Shown here one piece after another: positions 24,506 to 33,910 of a stretch of DNA of 41,444 nt. Source of the DNA: Halobacterium bonnevillei (lineage in GTDB: Archaea; Halobacteriota; Halobacteria; Halobacteriales; Halobacteriaceae); the NCBI RefSeq assembly GCF_009831555.1, contig NZ_WUUU01000010.1:1-41444 (forward strand). The letters run 5' to 3'. Made by a program: the position numbers and the translations under genes. The notes under the pieces are model-generated. The model made no database searches. It was not told the DNA's origin and saw only the letters and a list, made by a program, of their open reading frames with translations. Every line of letters starts with the position of its first letter. Positions within the stretch are counted from its first letter, which is position 1.

Positions 24506-25870
24506 TCAGGCGTGGAAGAAACTCAATGCGTAGTACAGGGGGCGCTCGTAGACGTCGGGTTCCTTTCGGAAGCCGATGTGGGAGCCGATCTGGGCGTTGT
24601 TGAAGTGGGCGTACTGCGGCCCGCGGAGGATGCGCGCCAGTAGCCGTTCGTCCATGGAAATGCGGACGTAGCCGTTGTCGGTGTCGGCGTCCTCGACGGG
24701 TTTGATCTCGTGGCCGTCGCCGTTCATCGTGAGCGCGGCGACGTGGTCGTCGACGAGGTCGACGAGGACCACCGTGTCGCTGGCCCAGTCGATGTCCGCC
24801 CGCTTGGCGTCCATGTGCTCGAACGCCGGACCGACCAACTCCGTCAGCTCGGACAGCGACGGGTCGTCGTCGTTCTCGTACGGGAACGTCCGGTGCTGGA
24901 GTTCGCGGCGAACGTACGCCTCGCGAGCGCCCTCGTCGATGGGCGTGTACGGTTCGGACGGCGACTCGGTCTCCAGGTCGAAGACGGCCTCGCTGTTCAG
25001 GAGCACGGGCTCGCTGTGGTCGGGTTGGATGGTGTCGCTCTGCTCGAAGTGCCGGTAGGCGTCGATGCGGCGCGGTGACGCGACGTACTGGTTCCGGTCT
25101 GCCAGTGACCCCGCGAGGGTGTAGCTGCCGGCGAACGGCATGAAGTAGTCCGGTTCGAGCGCGTTCACGAACCCCTCGGCGTCCCGGTACATCTCGTAGA
25201 TGACTTCGTCGCGCGCGCCGAGTTTCTCCTCGTGCGTGTAGTCCTCCATGCACTGCGGGTAGAAGTTCGCCGCCGCGTACTGCATCAGCAGCACGTCGAT
25301 GTCCTCGTACTGGTCGGCGACGACGGCGCACGCGCGCTCTGACAGCGGCCACCTGCAGTCGTTGGCGTTCACGAGCACGTGTTCGCCGTCGTCGAAGACG
25401 CCCATCGAGTCGATCTGCGTCGAGCCGTCCGTGCTGCGGTCGCCCGCGGAGTCCGTCCACCACCCGCAGCCGAAGTAGTTCCCGCAGACCGACGGGTCGC
25501 AGTTGTCCGCACCGAGCACGTTGACGTGCAGGTCGCCAGCGAGGTGGGTGCGTTCGGCGTGCGGGAGTTCCACGACGTCGAAGCCCAGGCGCTGGACGTT
25601 CCGCTTCAGGAAGTCCGTGGCGTAGTCGTGGATGAGCACCGGGACGTCGGTGTCCAGGCGCTCCATCGTCGGTCTGTGGAAGTGGTCGGGGTGGATGTGC
25701 GAGACGTAGATGTAGTCGACGTCGGCGTAGTCCTCCGGTTCGAAGTCGAGTGGCGGGTAGTGGGCCCACGAGCCGTAGAACGCACCGTCGAGCAGCCACG
25801 GGTCACAGAGCACCGAGGTGTCCCCCGATTCGACCACGACGCTGGACGATTTCAGGTGCCGGAGTTGCAT
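24506..25870 (-). CDS. MBL-fold metallo-hydrolase, UlaG/CMP-sialate-hydroxylase-like
   Basis: The ATG at 25870 (QLRHLKSSSVVVESG) places the start 27 nt after the promoter element; an ATG at 25882 is less likely. The 454-residue protein has the metallo-beta-lactamase motif SHIHPDHFH with preceding strand VDYIYV, an early LCDPWLLDG, and later Asp/His ligands in VLVNANDCRWP. The long C-terminal region has aromatic and acidic residues (FMPFAGSYTLAG). Its overall layout recalls the MBL core of CMP-N-acetylneuraminate hydroxylase and some lipid or sugar-phosphate hydrolases in glycan clusters. No Rieske motif is seen. Metal-dependent hydrolase or oxygenase is supported; substrate is unknown. Confidence 0.83.
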   Translation of the reverse strand: MQLRHLKSSSVVVESGDTSVLCDPWLLDGAFYGSWAHYPPLDFEPEDYADVDYIYVSHIHPDHFHRPTMERLDTDVPVLIHDYATDFLKRNVQRLGFDVVELPHAERTHLAGDLHVNVLGADNCDPSVCGNYFGCGWWTDSAGDRSTDGSTQIDSMGVFDDGEHVLVNANDCRWPLSERACAVVADQYEDIDVLLMQYAAANFYPQCMEDYTHEEKLGARDEVIYEMYRDAEGFVNALEPDYFMPFAGSYTLAGSLADRNQYVASPRRIDAYRHFEQSDTIQPDHSEPVLLNSEAVFDLETESPSEPYTPIDEGAREAYVRRELQHRTFPYENDDDPSLSELTELVGPAFEHMDAKRADIDWASDTVVLVDLVDDHVAALTMNGDGHEIKPVEDADTDNGYVRISMDERLLARILRGPQYAHFNNAQIGSHIGFRKEPDVYERPLYYALSFFHA

Positions 25871-25897
25871 ACAGCCGTTCACTCCCCCGCCGCCACT

Positions 25898-25904
25898 TTG
25901 TTAG
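25898..25904 (-). promoter_or_regulatory. CTAACAA promoter element of the MBL gene
   Basis: Minus-strand CTAACAA ends 27 nt before the ATG at 25870 in a divergent intergenic region. Confidence 0.6.
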
Positions 25905-26065
25905 GCGGCGACTCCCGGGACGCCGTGTGCGGTTCGGCACTCCGTTCTCGAAGTATACCGCTCCGAGGACGCCTGTAGCCGGACATTTTCTCGCACTTCC
26001 GGTGCGCCGATTGCTGGCTATCCGTTCGACTAGAACCCTCGCGACTGCCTGCGGAAGGCGCTGGC

Positions 26066-26071
26066 TTACAA
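26066..26071 (+). promoter_or_regulatory. Candidate TATA-like element of the beta-helix gene
   Basis: TTACAA lies 31 nt before the ATG at 26103 and is a degenerate match to the recurring ATAACAA element. It is the only A/T-rich candidate close to this start. Confidence 0.35.
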
Positions 26072-26102
26072 TGGGGTCGTACGGTGTCGGTAGGCGACGA
26101 AC

Positions 26103-27614
26103 ATGCAACAAACAGGTAGTAACTTCGCCACCACGTCGCTCGTCGCGCTCGTGGTGGGGGTAGTCGTGGCGGCCGGCGTCGTCGGCCCCGCGGCCGCCGG
26201 CACTGCGGCTGGAACCGCGATGCCGGAGTCAGAGCCAGGGCACACGCTCGATTCCTGCGGCACCATCGACGAACCAGGCGTCTATCGGCTCACGGCGGCC
26301 ATCCAGAACGAAGGAAGCGCTCACTGCTTCGAAGTGACCGCCAGCGGCGTGACGATTCTCGGCGACGGCTACACCGTCACCGCAGAGACGCCCGGCGGAG
26401 CGGCGGTGACCGCCAGCGGCGTCGACGACGTCGTGGTCCAGAACCTCGTCGTCGAAGACTGGCAGACCGGCGTCGCCTTCGAGGACGTCGACGGTGGCGA
26501 AGTCACCGGGTCGACGTTTGGGAACGTCTCGCTCGTCGGCGTCGCACTCGACGACGGCACCAGCGGCGTCGTCGTCGCCGACAACGCAGTGGCGGACTCG
26601 ACGGACGGCGTCCGGGTCACTGGCGGAACCGGCAACGTGGTCGCGGACAACGCGTTCAGCACTCTCCGGGGGACTGCGGTCAGCGTCGAGGCGCCGGAGA
26701 CAGACGTCCTGAACAACTCGGTCACGGAGGCCAGCGGTAGCGGCGTCACCGTCAACGGGACGCACTCCGTGCTCGTCGCGGGGAACGCCATCACGGCGAG
26801 CAACGGCAGCGTCGTCGTCGACGACTCGGGCAGCGTGACGGTCCGCGAAAACACGTTCGAGGCGGCGACCGACCACGCTGTCCAGATTCTCGGCGAAGCG
26901 CCCGAGCGGGAGTCACAGCGGCAGTTCGTGACGCTGGACCTGGCTGGCCACCAGTTCGGCCGGGCGGCCGACGGCGGACGGCTGTTCGGCGTCCAGCAGT
27001 ACCCCGCTGTCAGTGACACCAGGCAGGTGGACGCCACCAACCACGTTCAGAACAACACGGTGACCGGAACCAACGGCCACGGAATCTACCTCTCGGAGAC
27101 GATTGACGTGACCGTCGACGGAAACGACCTGACGGCGAACCGCGACGGCGTTCACGTCCTCGAATCCGCGAACGTGAGCGTCCACGCGAACGCGGTCTCC
27201 GACAACCGCGACGACGGCATCCACCTCGCGAACGCCTCGGCTAACCGCGTCGCGGAGAACAACGTCTCCCGGAACGGCGACGACGGCGTCTACGTCGTCG
27301 GGTCCCGGAACACGCTCGCGAACAATACCGCCAGTCAGAACGGCGACGACGGCATCGACGTCCACAATGCGACGGGCGTCACGGTCGAAGCCAACGCGCT
27401 CCGGCAGAACGCCAACGACGGCCTGTTCTTCCGCTCGGTCCACAACAGCACCGTCGTCTCGAACGTCGTCGCCGACAACCGCGACGACGGCGTCGACATC
27501 CGGGGGTCCACGAACAACCACGTGGGGTCGAACAGAATCTACTGGAACGAACACCACCAGGTCGTCGAACGCCAGGGATCGTCGGGCAATCGCTTCGAGA
27601 ACAACTCGAACTGA
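26103..27614 (+). CDS. Secreted NosD-like right-handed beta-helix protein
   Basis: The 503-residue product begins with a Sec-type signal (hydrophobic residues about 13-30, AAAGTAAG). It contains about 15 repeats of the parabolic beta-helix type, such as NNTVTGTNGHGIYLSETID, ANAVSDNRDDGIHLANAS, NNVSRNGDDGVYVVGS and SNVVADNRDDGVDIRGS. The NG/RDDG turns and asparagine ladders match NosD and related carbohydrate-binding or -sulfohydrolase families. No catalytic residues are clear and no C-terminal anchor is seen. It probably binds or processes a surface polysaccharide outside the cell. Confidence 0.85.
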   Translation: MQQTGSNFATTSLVALVVGVVVAAGVVGPAAAGTAAGTAMPESEPGHTLDSCGTIDEPGVYRLTAAIQNEGSAHCFEVTASGVTILGDGYTVTAETPGGAAVTASGVDDVVVQNLVVEDWQTGVAFEDVDGGEVTGSTFGNVSLVGVALDDGTSGVVVADNAVADSTDGVRVTGGTGNVVADNAFSTLRGTAVSVEAPETDVLNNSVTEASGSGVTVNGTHSVLVAGNAITASNGSVVVDDSGSVTVRENTFEAATDHAVQILGEAPERESQRQFVTLDLAGHQFGRAADGGRLFGVQQYPAVSDTRQVDATNHVQNNTVTGTNGHGIYLSETIDVTVDGNDLTANRDGVHVLESANVSVHANAVSDNRDDGIHLANASANRVAENNVSRNGDDGVYVVGSRNTLANNTASQNGDDGIDVHNATGVTVEANALRQNANDGLFFRSVHNSTVVSNVVADNRDDGVDIRGSTNNHVGSNRIYWNEHHQVVERQGSSGNRFENNSN

Positions 27615-27777
27615 CGGCCCTGGCGTTCGGAGGAGCGGGGACGGACCATTCTTCGTCGAGCACAATCGGAACATACGGCTCGGCGCCGGACCCAATCGGA
27701 ACTGGCCGTTCTGTTTCAGAGATACCACAAACCGCCGCCCCCGGCGGGTAGTGAGCGACCCGTGGGCTTGATCGGCG

Positions 27778-30700
27778 CTACGACCGGTGCCGTCGCAGGA
27801 TTGTTATCGCGGCGACAGCGATCGCCACCACCGCGAGGGCCAGGTCGAAGCCCGGGACCTCCGCGCCCGTGGCCCCGTCGCCTGTCGTTTCTGCCGTCGT
27901 CGAGTTGGTCGCGTTCCCAATCACGTCCACGGTCGTCGTTTCGTTGCCGACGACGACGTCGTACGACCCGGCGGACTGGATCGCGCGCGTGAACGTCACG
28001 CGCGTGGATTCACCGGTGTCCAGGGAGACGGTCTCCGCGTCGACCACCTGCCCGAACAGTACCAGTTCGACCGTGCGTTGGCCCTCGGCCTCCCCCGTGT
28101 TCACGACGACCGCCGAGACGTCGAAGGACTCCCCGGCCGTCACCGACTCGTCGACCTGGAGGCGATTGATTCGGATGTCCGGCTCGAGCGGATTGACTGT
28201 GACGTAGTGCTTGTCCTGGAAGTCGACCTTGATGGTCCTGGTCCCGGGTGTCGTGAACTCCCGGGTTAACGACACCGTCCGCGTCTCGTTCGGGGCGAGT
28301 GTGAGGTGGCGGTCGCGGACGATCTCGTCGTCCACCTCGAACTCCACTCCCTTCGTCCCGGTTGCGTTCCCGGTGTTCGACACCGTCGCTTCGACCACCA
28401 GCGTCTCCCCGACGAGTAGTTCCTCGGCGGACAGCGACACGTTCACGCGACTGAACTGTGGTTCTCCGGACGTCTCGGTGTCGTCGTCCTGGCCGCCAGC
28501 GCCGTCGTCGGCGTCGCCGTTCGCCCCGCCGGTTCCGCCACTCCCGCCATTGTTCCTGTCGCTTCCGCCGGTGTTCGCGCCGCCACCGGTACTACCGCCA
28601 CTGCCACCGCTACTACCGCTGTTGCCGCCACCGCCGCCGCTGGACCGTGCCGCGACGGTCAGCGAACCGCTCGCCGCTGCGGTCAAGCCGTCGGTGTCGA
28701 CGACCGTCACGCTCGGTGTGACTTCGCCGGCGCTCTCGTAGGTGTGGTCAAGTACCGGGCCGGTGGTCTCGCGCTCGACGGTGCCGTCCCCGTCGACGTC
28801 CCACTCGTAGTGGTCGATGCCGCGGTCGTCGCCGGACGCACTCGCGTCGAGCGACACCGCGTCGCCGACCGTCGCCTCGGCGGGCGTGTTGAGCGAAGCG
28901 TTCGGCGGGTTACCGGCCGAAACTACCTGCACGGTCGCGGACGCGGTCGCAGTCACGTTGTCGTCGTCGACGACGGTCACGCTCGGTTCGAAGTTGCCCG
29001 CCGTCTCGTAGGTGTGGGCGTACGTGGGTTCGCTCGTCGTTCCGTCGACAGTCCCGTCGCCGTCGGGGTCCCAGCGGTACTCGACGATGGTGCCGTCGTC
29101 CGTCGAATTACTCGCGTCGAACGTCACCTCGCTACCGACGGTCGCGTTGGCTGGCGCGGTCAACGCCGCCGTCGGCGAACTGTCGCCTTGCTCCACTCTG
29201 ATGTTCGCTGTCGCCACGTTGGCGTTCCCGTCCGTGTCCACGACAGTCACGCGCGGACTCACGAACCCGGTCTCGTTGTATGCGTGCTCGAACACCGATG
29301 CGTTCGTGTTGGCCTCCGCGCTGCCGTCGCCGTCGACGTCCCACTCGTAGTGGTCGATGCCGCGGTCGTCAGTGGAGTTGCTGGCGTCGAGGGTCACCGG
29401 TTGGCCGACGAGCGCGCTTTCGGGCGCCTCGATGCGAGCGTCCGGCGGGTCGCCGACCGGTTCGACGGTGATCGCCTGGCTGGTGGTCGCCGTCGCGTCG
29501 TCCGTGTCGACGACCGTCACCGTCGCCGTGACGGTTCCCGGACTCCTGTACGTGTGCGTGGTCCGGGGTTCGGCTGTCTCTGCGTCCACTTCGCCGTCGC
29601 CGTCGACGTCCCACTCGTAGTGGTCGATGCCGCGGTCGTCAGTGGAGTTGCTGGCGTCGAGGGTCACTGCGTCGCCGGCTGCCACAGACGACGGCGCATC
29701 GAGGGTCGCGTTCGGCGGCTGGTTCGGCTCTCGGATCGTGAGTGTCGTCGCGTCGGAGTTGATGGTCCCGTCGTCGTCGACGACAGTCACCAGCGGCGAC
29801 ACCAGGCCGACGGTTTCGTACGTGTACTCGATGGTCGCGTCCGTGGTGTTCAGCTCGTAGACGCCGTCGCCGTCCGCGTCCCAGCGGTACGCGACGATTT
29901 CGCCCTCGTCGGTTGAACTGGTGGCGTCCAGGGTCACGGATTCGTTCACGACCGCCTCCGCCGGCGCCGCGATGCTGGCGTTCGGCGGCGACGCGGGCAC
30001 ACTCACCGAGACGTTCATCGTCGCTGTGTCGCCGTTCCCGTACCTGTCGAACGCGGTCACCGTCACCGTGTGGGTGCCCGCCTGGTCGAAGACCTGCGAG
30101 ACCCCGGGGTCGGTCGTCACCTGGTCGACCTCGCCGTCGCCGTCGAAGTCCCACTCGAAGCCGCCCAGCGCCTCGTCGTCGGTCGAGTCGCCGGCGTCGA
30201 AGGTCACGCTCTCACCGGTCTCGGCGGACGTCGGCCCGTCGACGGCGGCGTTCGGCGGCGTCACCTGACACGTTCCACCGTGGACGAACGTGCGCCGGTC
30301 GCGGTCCAGTTCCACGTCGCTGCCGCCCGCGTCGACGACTGTCCAGCTGTCGATGCGGTATTCCGAGCTTCCCGAGTAATTCCAGTCCCCCCATGCAGCG
30401 GCGTCCTCGTTGAATCGCGGGGAGAGGATCACGGGGTCGCCGATGTCGCCGATGCCACGGAACACGCCGCCGTCAGTCCGGTTCTCTGCCCACATCCAGT
30501 CGACGGTCGTCGTGGTATCGCCGACGGTCCATTCGTCGTCGCGCCCGGGGTACTCGTCGTCCTCGACGACCCACTCTCCGTCGCTCGGCAGTCCGCTGAA
30601 CCGCATCGAGACGGTGCTCCCACCGTCCTCGTCGCCGAGACGGTCGTGCACGAGCACCAAGCTCGCGCCGTCCGCGCCCTCGTAGAACAGCAGTTTGCTT

Positions 30701-30990
30701 GTACTCGTCTCCTGGTACGCCTGGGTGCCGTACGAACTGTACGTCGACGCGAACGGATTCCCTGTGATATACGGGTAGGGGTTCCGGTAGTCGTAGAACG
30801 ACGAGGCGGTCTGGCTCGTGTTCGTCACTGGGTCGACCACAGAACACGTGGTCCCCTGGGCCACGGCGTACGACGAGTGTTGGGCTTGCGCGCTCGCAGT
30901 GATTGGAATCACGCCCACGACGGGCGCGAGCACGACGAGTGTGACGACTGCGGCGGCGGCGACGGCGCCGAACGAGAACCGGGCGGACAT
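27778..30990 (-). CDS. PKD-repeat and CARDB surface protein with PGF-CTERM-like anchor
   Basis: The ATG at 30990, 28 nt after an ATAACAA element, gives 1070 residues; an upstream in-frame ATG at 31065 would include the promoter. After a signal peptide comes an N-terminal domain of about 240 residues with no recognised family. Six PKD domains follow, each about 90 residues with the core YEWDVDGDG and TVVDTDG pattern. Next are a Gly/Ser/Asn-rich linker and two CARDB-like modules. The C-terminus carries EVPGF, a hydrophobic helix and RRHRS, which matches the PGF-CTERM signal that archaeosortase A processes. It is a likely S-layer-associated surface or adhesion protein. Confidence 0.9.
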   Translation of the reverse strand: MSARFSFGAVAAAAVVTLVVLAPVVGVIPITASAQAQHSSYAVAQGTTCSVVDPVTNTSQTASSFYDYRNPYPYITGNPFASTYSSYGTQAYQETSTSKLLFYEGADGASLVLVHDRLGDEDGGSTVSMRFSGLPSDGEWVVEDDEYPGRDDEWTVGDTTTTVDWMWAENRTDGGVFRGIGDIGDPVILSPRFNEDAAAWGDWNYSGSSEYRIDSWTVVDAGGSDVELDRDRRTFVHGGTCQVTPPNAAVDGPTSAETGESVTFDAGDSTDDEALGGFEWDFDGDGEVDQVTTDPGVSQVFDQAGTHTVTVTAFDRYGNGDTATMNVSVSVPASPPNASIAAPAEAVVNESVTLDATSSTDEGEIVAYRWDADGDGVYELNTTDATIEYTYETVGLVSPLVTVVDDDGTINSDATTLTIREPNQPPNATLDAPSSVAAGDAVTLDASNSTDDRGIDHYEWDVDGDGEVDAETAEPRTTHTYRSPGTVTATVTVVDTDDATATTSQAITVEPVGDPPDARIEAPESALVGQPVTLDASNSTDDRGIDHYEWDVDGDGSAEANTNASVFEHAYNETGFVSPRVTVVDTDGNANVATANIRVEQGDSSPTAALTAPANATVGSEVTFDASNSTDDGTIVEYRWDPDGDGTVDGTTSEPTYAHTYETAGNFEPSVTVVDDDNVTATASATVQVVSAGNPPNASLNTPAEATVGDAVSLDASASGDDRGIDHYEWDVDGDGTVERETTGPVLDHTYESAGEVTPSVTVVDTDGLTAAASGSLTVAARSSGGGGGNSGSSGGSGGSTGGGANTGGSDRNNGGSGGTGGANGDADDGAGGQDDDTETSGEPQFSRVNVSLSAEELLVGETLVVEATVSNTGNATGTKGVEFEVDDEIVRDRHLTLAPNETRTVSLTREFTTPGTRTIKVDFQDKHYVTVNPLEPDIRINRLQVDESVTAGESFDVSAVVVNTGEAEGQRTVELVLFGQVVDAETVSLDTGESTRVTFTRAIQSAGSYDVVVGNETTTVDVIGNATNSTTAETTGDGATGAEVPGFDLALAVVAIAVAAITILRRHRS
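29323..29667. repeat. 75-bp identical direct repeats, 270-bp period
   Basis: 29323-29397 and 29593-29667 are identical and exactly 270 bp apart, the length of one 90-residue PKD unit. A shorter identical block recurs at about 28791-28830, two periods away. Confidence 0.85.
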
Positions 30991-31018
30991 TGGTAGCCGA
31001 GTCGCTTCGACGCGTCCT

Positions 31019-31025
31019 TTGTTAT
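31019..31025 (-). promoter_or_regulatory. ATAACAA promoter element of the PKD-protein gene
   Basis: TTGTTAT on the plus strand, read as ATAACAA on the minus strand, ends 28 nt before the ATG at 30990. Confidence 0.6.
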
Positions 31026-31174
31026 GTACGAATTTCCCGACACCACGTGCAGAGAAATCCTGCATTTGGCGGTCTAAGCACCCGGCTGAAGGCGTTCTCC
31101 GTTTGTGTTCGCATCCGACAGTAGCGCGGGCTTGCTGCCCCCTCCCGGCGGCGGCCCGCCGGGACAGGGGACGG

Positions 31175-31181
31175 ATAACAA
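31175..31181 (+). promoter_or_regulatory. ATAACAA promoter element of the GT2 gene
   Basis: ATAACAA ends 54 nt before the ATG at 31236, implying a short 5' leader. It shares a 245-nt divergent region with the PKD-protein promoter. Confidence 0.5.
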
Positions 31182-31235
31182 TACTCCGAGTCCGTTTACC
31201 CCACTACGAACCGCCGGAGCGCCGGCGTCACGACA

Positions 31236-32471
31236 ATGTACCGAGGACACACCACGGCAGTCGTCATTCCGGCGTACAACGAGGCCGGCTTCGTCGGCGA
31301 CACCATCGAGTCAGTGCCCGCGTTCGTCGACCGAGTGTACGTCGTCGAGGACGGATCGACAGACGACACCTGGCAGGAGATCCGCGAGACCGCGAGTGCG
31401 GTCAACGAGTCCCAGAGCGGCCAGTTCCCGGACCGTGTCGTCCCGATCCGGCACGAACGGAACCGTGGCGTCGGCGGCGCGATCAAAACCGGCTATCTCC
31501 GCGCACGAGAGGAACGTATCGACGTCACGGCAGTCATGGGCGGGGACGGCCAGATGGACCCCGAGGTCCTCGGCGACCTCTTCGACCCGATTCTGGACGG
31601 GCGGGCGGACTACACGAAGGGCAATCGGTTGCTCGGTCGGACCGACCGCGGGGACATGCCGCGGTTCCGGTTCGTCGGCAACGCGATCCTGACCGCTCTC
31701 ACGAAAATCGCCAGTGGGTACTGGGCCGGCGGGGACTCACAGAGCGGGTACACCGCCATCTCGTTGCACGCGCTCGAGCAGGCGGACATCGAGTCGATGT
31801 ACGAGTTCTACGGCTACTGCAACGACATCCTCGTGAAGTTGAACGTCGCGGGGATGCGCGTCGTGGACGTCCCCCGGCCGATCAGGTACGCGGACGAGGA
31901 CAGTCACATCAAGTACCACACCTACGTCCCGCGGGTGTCGCTGATGCTCGCGCGGAACTTTCTCTGGCGACTGAAGACGAAGTACCTCGTCTTCGACTTC
32001 CATCCGCTCGTGGGGGCGTACGCGGCAGGCGGGGTGGCGTCGCTGACAGCTGTCCTCGCGGCTGTCTGGGCGCTCCCGGGCGTCGGCCGGTTCGGGACAC
32101 CGACAGCCAGGGCCGGCTTCGCGGTGGTGTTCGGCCTGCTCGGCGTGCTCTCGTTCGTGGCTGCGATGGTGCTGGACGCGGCTGCGAACGACGAACTGAA
32201 CGACACGGAGACGCCCGACGACAGTGCGCCGACTCCCACCGAGCCCGCCGTGGCCACCGACGCGTCCGCCAGTCAGCGACCCGCTTCGGCGGTCGACGGG
32301 AATTCCGGTTCCGGTGCGTCCAGAGAGCGAGCGGTGTCCGTCACACTCGAGCCCCGGGAGTGGCGGTACGTCCTCGACGCGGACCCCGGCGAGGAACCGT
32401 CGTCGATAGCCGCCAGAATCCGGGAGCGGATTCGCGAGCACCGCCAGCAGGCGGACACCGCGGCGGACTGA
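31236..32471 (+). CDS. Membrane-associated family 2 glycosyltransferase
   Basis: The 411-residue product has a GT2 core at the N-terminus: VVIPAYNEAGFVGDTI, VYVVEDGSTDDTW, RNRGVGGAIKTGYLRA and the DxD-like GGDGQMDPEV, with a later DSQSGYTAIS. This is the pattern of dolichol-phosphate sugar synthases and archaeal Agl-type transferases. Two hydrophobic segments follow at about residues 265-320, then a polar, Ser/Thr/Pro-rich linker and a charged helical C-terminal tail not typical of the family. It is likely a membrane enzyme that uses a nucleotide-sugar donor and a polyprenyl phosphate acceptor. Donor sugar unknown. Confidence 0.9.
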   Translation: MYRGHTTAVVIPAYNEAGFVGDTIESVPAFVDRVYVVEDGSTDDTWQEIRETASAVNESQSGQFPDRVVPIRHERNRGVGGAIKTGYLRAREERIDVTAVMGGDGQMDPEVLGDLFDPILDGRADYTKGNRLLGRTDRGDMPRFRFVGNAILTALTKIASGYWAGGDSQSGYTAISLHALEQADIESMYEFYGYCNDILVKLNVAGMRVVDVPRPIRYADEDSHIKYHTYVPRVSLMLARNFLWRLKTKYLVFDFHPLVGAYAAGGVASLTAVLAAVWALPGVGRFGTPTARAGFAVVFGLLGVLSFVAAMVLDAAANDELNDTETPDDSAPTPTEPAVATDASASQRPASAVDGNSGSGASRERAVSVTLEPREWRYVLDADPGEEPSSIAARIRERIREHRQQADTAAD

Positions 32472-32665
32472 GGGCCCGGCAGGCGGCTACTGGCGGCTGA
32501 CTCGCGTCGGTCGGGCTACGCGAGGGTGACTGTGTACGGAACTCCCTGGCAGGTGGCCAACCTACGGACTATGGCTTCGCCTGACAGTACGTTTTGGGGG
32601 AAGACTTCGGGTGTACGCTGGGAACCAGCGACACCCGCGCCGCGAGAAATGTAGACGTGGGAGAA

Positions 32666-33271
32666 CTACCGACGGTTGATGCGGTACGTGACCCACAGCG
32701 TTGCGAGCAGGAAGAGGACCACGATGCCGCTGGCGACGGCGTACGCGTTCGACAGCTGTGCGACGAAAAACAGCGTCGCGAACGCGACGTACCCCCCGGC
32801 GTGGACCGTGGAGAACGCGGCTTCGTCGTCTGTGGCGTCGTCGATGTCGAGGTACTTGTACAGCGGCTCGACGTTCTCGCCGAGGGCGACGTGGCCGCGG
32901 TCCTGGTTGAACTCGACGACCCCGGCGTCGTCCATCTTCGGCAGGTGGCATTGGTAGAGACCGATGTAGACGCGTTTCCGTTGCTGTGCGTTGAGCTGTT
33001 GGACGGTGGTGTCGTTCTCGATGGCGGCGATGTGTTCGGCGAGCTCTCCGATCGTCGTTTCCGCGGCGTCCCGCAGATACTCCAGCACGAGCCTGCGGCG
33101 GCGGTTCTTCAGTATCTCGAAGGTGACGTCGAGCGGCAACGCTTCCGCTGCGCCCTCCTCCGCGGGCGGTTCGGCGTCGATGTCAGGTTCGGGCGGCTTC
33201 GTTGCGCCCCCTGCTGCGTCTGAACCGACGTTCGTGTCGGATCTGTCGCCAGACTGAGTCGCTTCTATCAT
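32666..33271 (-). CDS. DUF7344-type winged-helix membrane protein (first of two)
   Basis: The ATG at 33271 gives 201 residues. After an acidic, low-complexity N-terminus of about 45 residues comes a winged-helix domain (FEILKNRRRRLVLEYLRD, IGELAEHIAAIEND, RKRVYIGLYQCHLPKMDDAGVV) followed by two transmembrane helices near the C-terminus. The domain is shared with the 36008 protein. Such proteins are predicted membrane-tethered DNA-binding regulators in haloarchaea; their targets are mostly unknown. The gene runs opposite to glmS and may regulate it, which is inference. A frame ending in ATGA at this start exists upstream. Confidence 0.83.
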   Translation of the reverse strand: MIEATQSGDRSDTNVGSDAAGGATKPPEPDIDAEPPAEEGAAEALPLDVTFEILKNRRRRLVLEYLRDAAETTIGELAEHIAAIENDTTVQQLNAQQRKRVYIGLYQCHLPKMDDAGVVEFNQDRGHVALGENVEPLYKYLDIDDATDDEAAFSTVHAGGYVAFATLFFVAQLSNAYAVASGIVVLFLLATLWVTYRINRR

Positions 33272-33420
33272 TTTGGTGGTTGGCGAGTGCCGTGTGTTGT
33301 CGCAGTGTGTTGCCCCCGTTTGGATGGTGTGTCGGTACGTGCTGGACTGGTCCCCCAACGTGTCGGTGCGTCGTTCTCATCGCGAGTACTGGCAACGCTC
33401 CCGTAGGCATGGCGACCCAT
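33268..33420 (-). CDS. Candidate 50-residue upstream ORF
   Basis: This ORF starts at an ATG at 33420, follows an A/T-rich stretch with a possible TATA element (about 33505-33515 minus) and its TGA overlaps the ATG of the DUF7344 gene (ATGA). The peptide is Thr/Arg/Pro-rich with no domain. In GC-rich DNA this frame can be open by chance, so only the junction is suggestive. Confidence 0.2.
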   Translation of the reverse strand: MGRHAYGSVASTRDENDAPTRWGTSPARTDTPSKRGQHTATTHGTRQPPK

Positions 33421-33848
33421 CGGCGAAGTGACTGGTTCGCGCCCGTTTGGCTCGTCCCTCTCCGTGTCGCTTGCTTCCAACGTAGTCAATTTGTTTGTAG
33501 AATCATAATACTTTGGCAATCGTTGGCATGTTGCATTTTCTCCTGAGCTGATTGGAACCTCCACAGTGGGTCCGCTCCGATCCAGTGTTTCGACTGACGT
33601 CCGGTAGCGGACGCCTGTCCGCGATACTTGTCGGTTCGGTACCGTGGCGAGTGGCTGGACCCACCCCCCTCGTCGCCAGGGCACGGTCATTTCTGTCAAG
33701 AAAACCACGGGCTACCCCCTTAGTTATGGATTAGATACCGCCGAGGCGCGTGACCCGCGTGCTGAGTAGGCAGTTTCGGGGGTCGCTTTCGGTTCCAGTA
33801 TTTGTGGATTACGCGGCATAACGCCGTCAAGCGACTGGCAACTGCCGA
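33421..33848. other. Non-coding stretch with an A/T-rich core
   Basis: No convincing gene lies between the DUF7344 upstream ORF and the glmS promoter. An A/T-rich core at about 33475-33545 stands out from the GC-rich surroundings and may hold the minus-strand promoter. A second A/T-rich spot lies at about 33718-33735. The minus-strand open frame through this region runs across the putative promoter and is unlikely to be a gene. Confidence 0.5.
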
Positions 33849-33855
33849 ATAACAA
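33849..33855 (+). promoter_or_regulatory. ATAACAA promoter element of the glmS unit
   Basis: ATAACAA lies 214 nt before the glmS ATG but 55 nt before the ATG at 33911, the first start after the expected transcription start. The glmS transcript would therefore carry a leader that includes a small ORF. Confidence 0.5.
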
Positions 33856-33910
33856 TGCCCGGATGACCCGATTGGCGTACGTTACCGCAGTAGGTACCCC
33901 GCAAACACCA

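Noticed and set aside
27801-27807. Minus-strand ATAACAA near the end of the PKD gene
   Set aside because: It is inside the coding sequence of the anchor helix with no gene start following.
33421-33708. Longer minus-strand frame upstream of the 33420 ATG
   Set aside because: It crosses an A/T-rich promoter-like stretch, has no domain, and is not supported as a gene.
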